A DNA stretch of 64,000 nt, taken from contig NC_064435.1 of the NCBI RefSeq assembly GCF_023343835.1, positions 85,133,788-85,197,787 of the forward strand, given 5' to 3'. Source of the stretch: Lagopus muta (lineage: Eukaryota > Chordata > Aves > Galliformes > Phasianidae). Made by a program: the position numbers and the translations under genes. Shown one piece after another: positions 63,901 to 64,000 of this stretch (positions within the stretch are counted from its first letter, which is position 1; every line of letters begins with the position of its first letter). The notes beneath the pieces were generated by a model. The model ran no database searches and was not told the origin of the DNA. It saw only the letters and a program-made list of their open reading frames with translations.

Positions 63901-64000
63901 GGATTTCCTTCCAGTGCCAAATGCTTTTGGCTCACTTCAATTGTGCCTTTTTTGCATTTCTCTGTAGTAGGATTTAAGGTGTGATGTTTGCATTACTTTG
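60923..64000. other. Intergenic DNA, no gene seen
   Basis: No exon or RNA gene was recognised. The stretch contains an A/G-rich tract (62545-62587) and a GGA-rich tract (62929-62975). In mammals the next gene upstream of RBM24 is STMND1, but no stathmin-like sequence is visible here. Confidence 0.5.
62929..62975. repeat. GGA/GAA purine tract
   Basis: About 47 bases of almost pure purine are built from GGA, GAA and GAAG units. It is a degenerate trinucleotide-type repeat, which explains the Arg/Lys-rich end of a chance open frame (62795-62998). Confidence 0.9.

Noticed and set aside
1-64000. tRNA, rRNA, known microRNA, CRISPR or endogenous retrovirus LTR
   Set aside because: Reading both strands by eye gave no cloverleaf A/B boxes, no paired LTRs with a primer-binding site and no regularly spaced direct repeats. 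A computed scan could still find short or degraded ones.

Overview
The window is ordinary vertebrate chromosomal DNA, almost certainly from a bird. Two things show this. First, it holds about ten fragments of CR1 LINEs, most ending in the avian CR1 tail (ATTCTGTGATTCTATGA-like). Second, it holds one complete protein-coding gene whose product is near-identical to vertebrate RBM24. A galliform such as chicken is likely, but the sequence alone does not fix the species. No bacterial, phage, plasmid or CRISPR-type content was seen.

The only gene I can fully support is RBM24 on the minus strand. It has four coding exons: 41114-40947, 40477-40354, 39341-39287 and 33179-32849. They encode 225 residues, with canonical GT-AG junctions and matching phases throughout. 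A GC-rich, CpG-rich promoter region with four E-boxes lies upstream at about 41.1-41.8 kb. A long A+T-rich 3' UTR runs to a polyadenylation signal at 31088-31083, with a possible proximal signal at 31974-31969. Intron 3 (about 6.1 kb) is the largest.

Layout from left to right: 1-3.06 kb is non-coding with one CR1 tail. 3.07-4.35 kb is a second CpG island with no convincing protein; by conserved synteny (CAP2 lies downstream of RBM24 on the same strand in mammals) it may be the CAP2 promoter, with a noncoding first exon on the minus strand. 4.35-28.6 kb is intergenic DNA with CR1 pieces at 8.7, 12.8-13.7 and 17.5 kb, a (TTTA)11 microsatellite and a 37-bp tandem duplication. 28.7-30.9 kb holds two head-to-tail decayed CR1 copies beside the RBM24 3' end. 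31.06-41.5 kb is RBM24. 42.4-64 kb is upstream intergenic DNA with CR1 pieces at 42.4, 49.2 (minus) and 60.9 kb, an apparently ancient degenerate repeat between about 45.5 and 46.7 kb, and several homeodomain-motif-rich stretches that could be conserved non-coding elements.

RBM24 is a muscle- and heart-enriched RNA-binding regulator of splicing and mRNA stability. The flanking non-coding DNA most plausibly carries its regulatory elements. I found no new biological system; the most unusual item not explained by standard features is the degenerate CTAGCC-containing repeat family near 45.5-46.7 kb.
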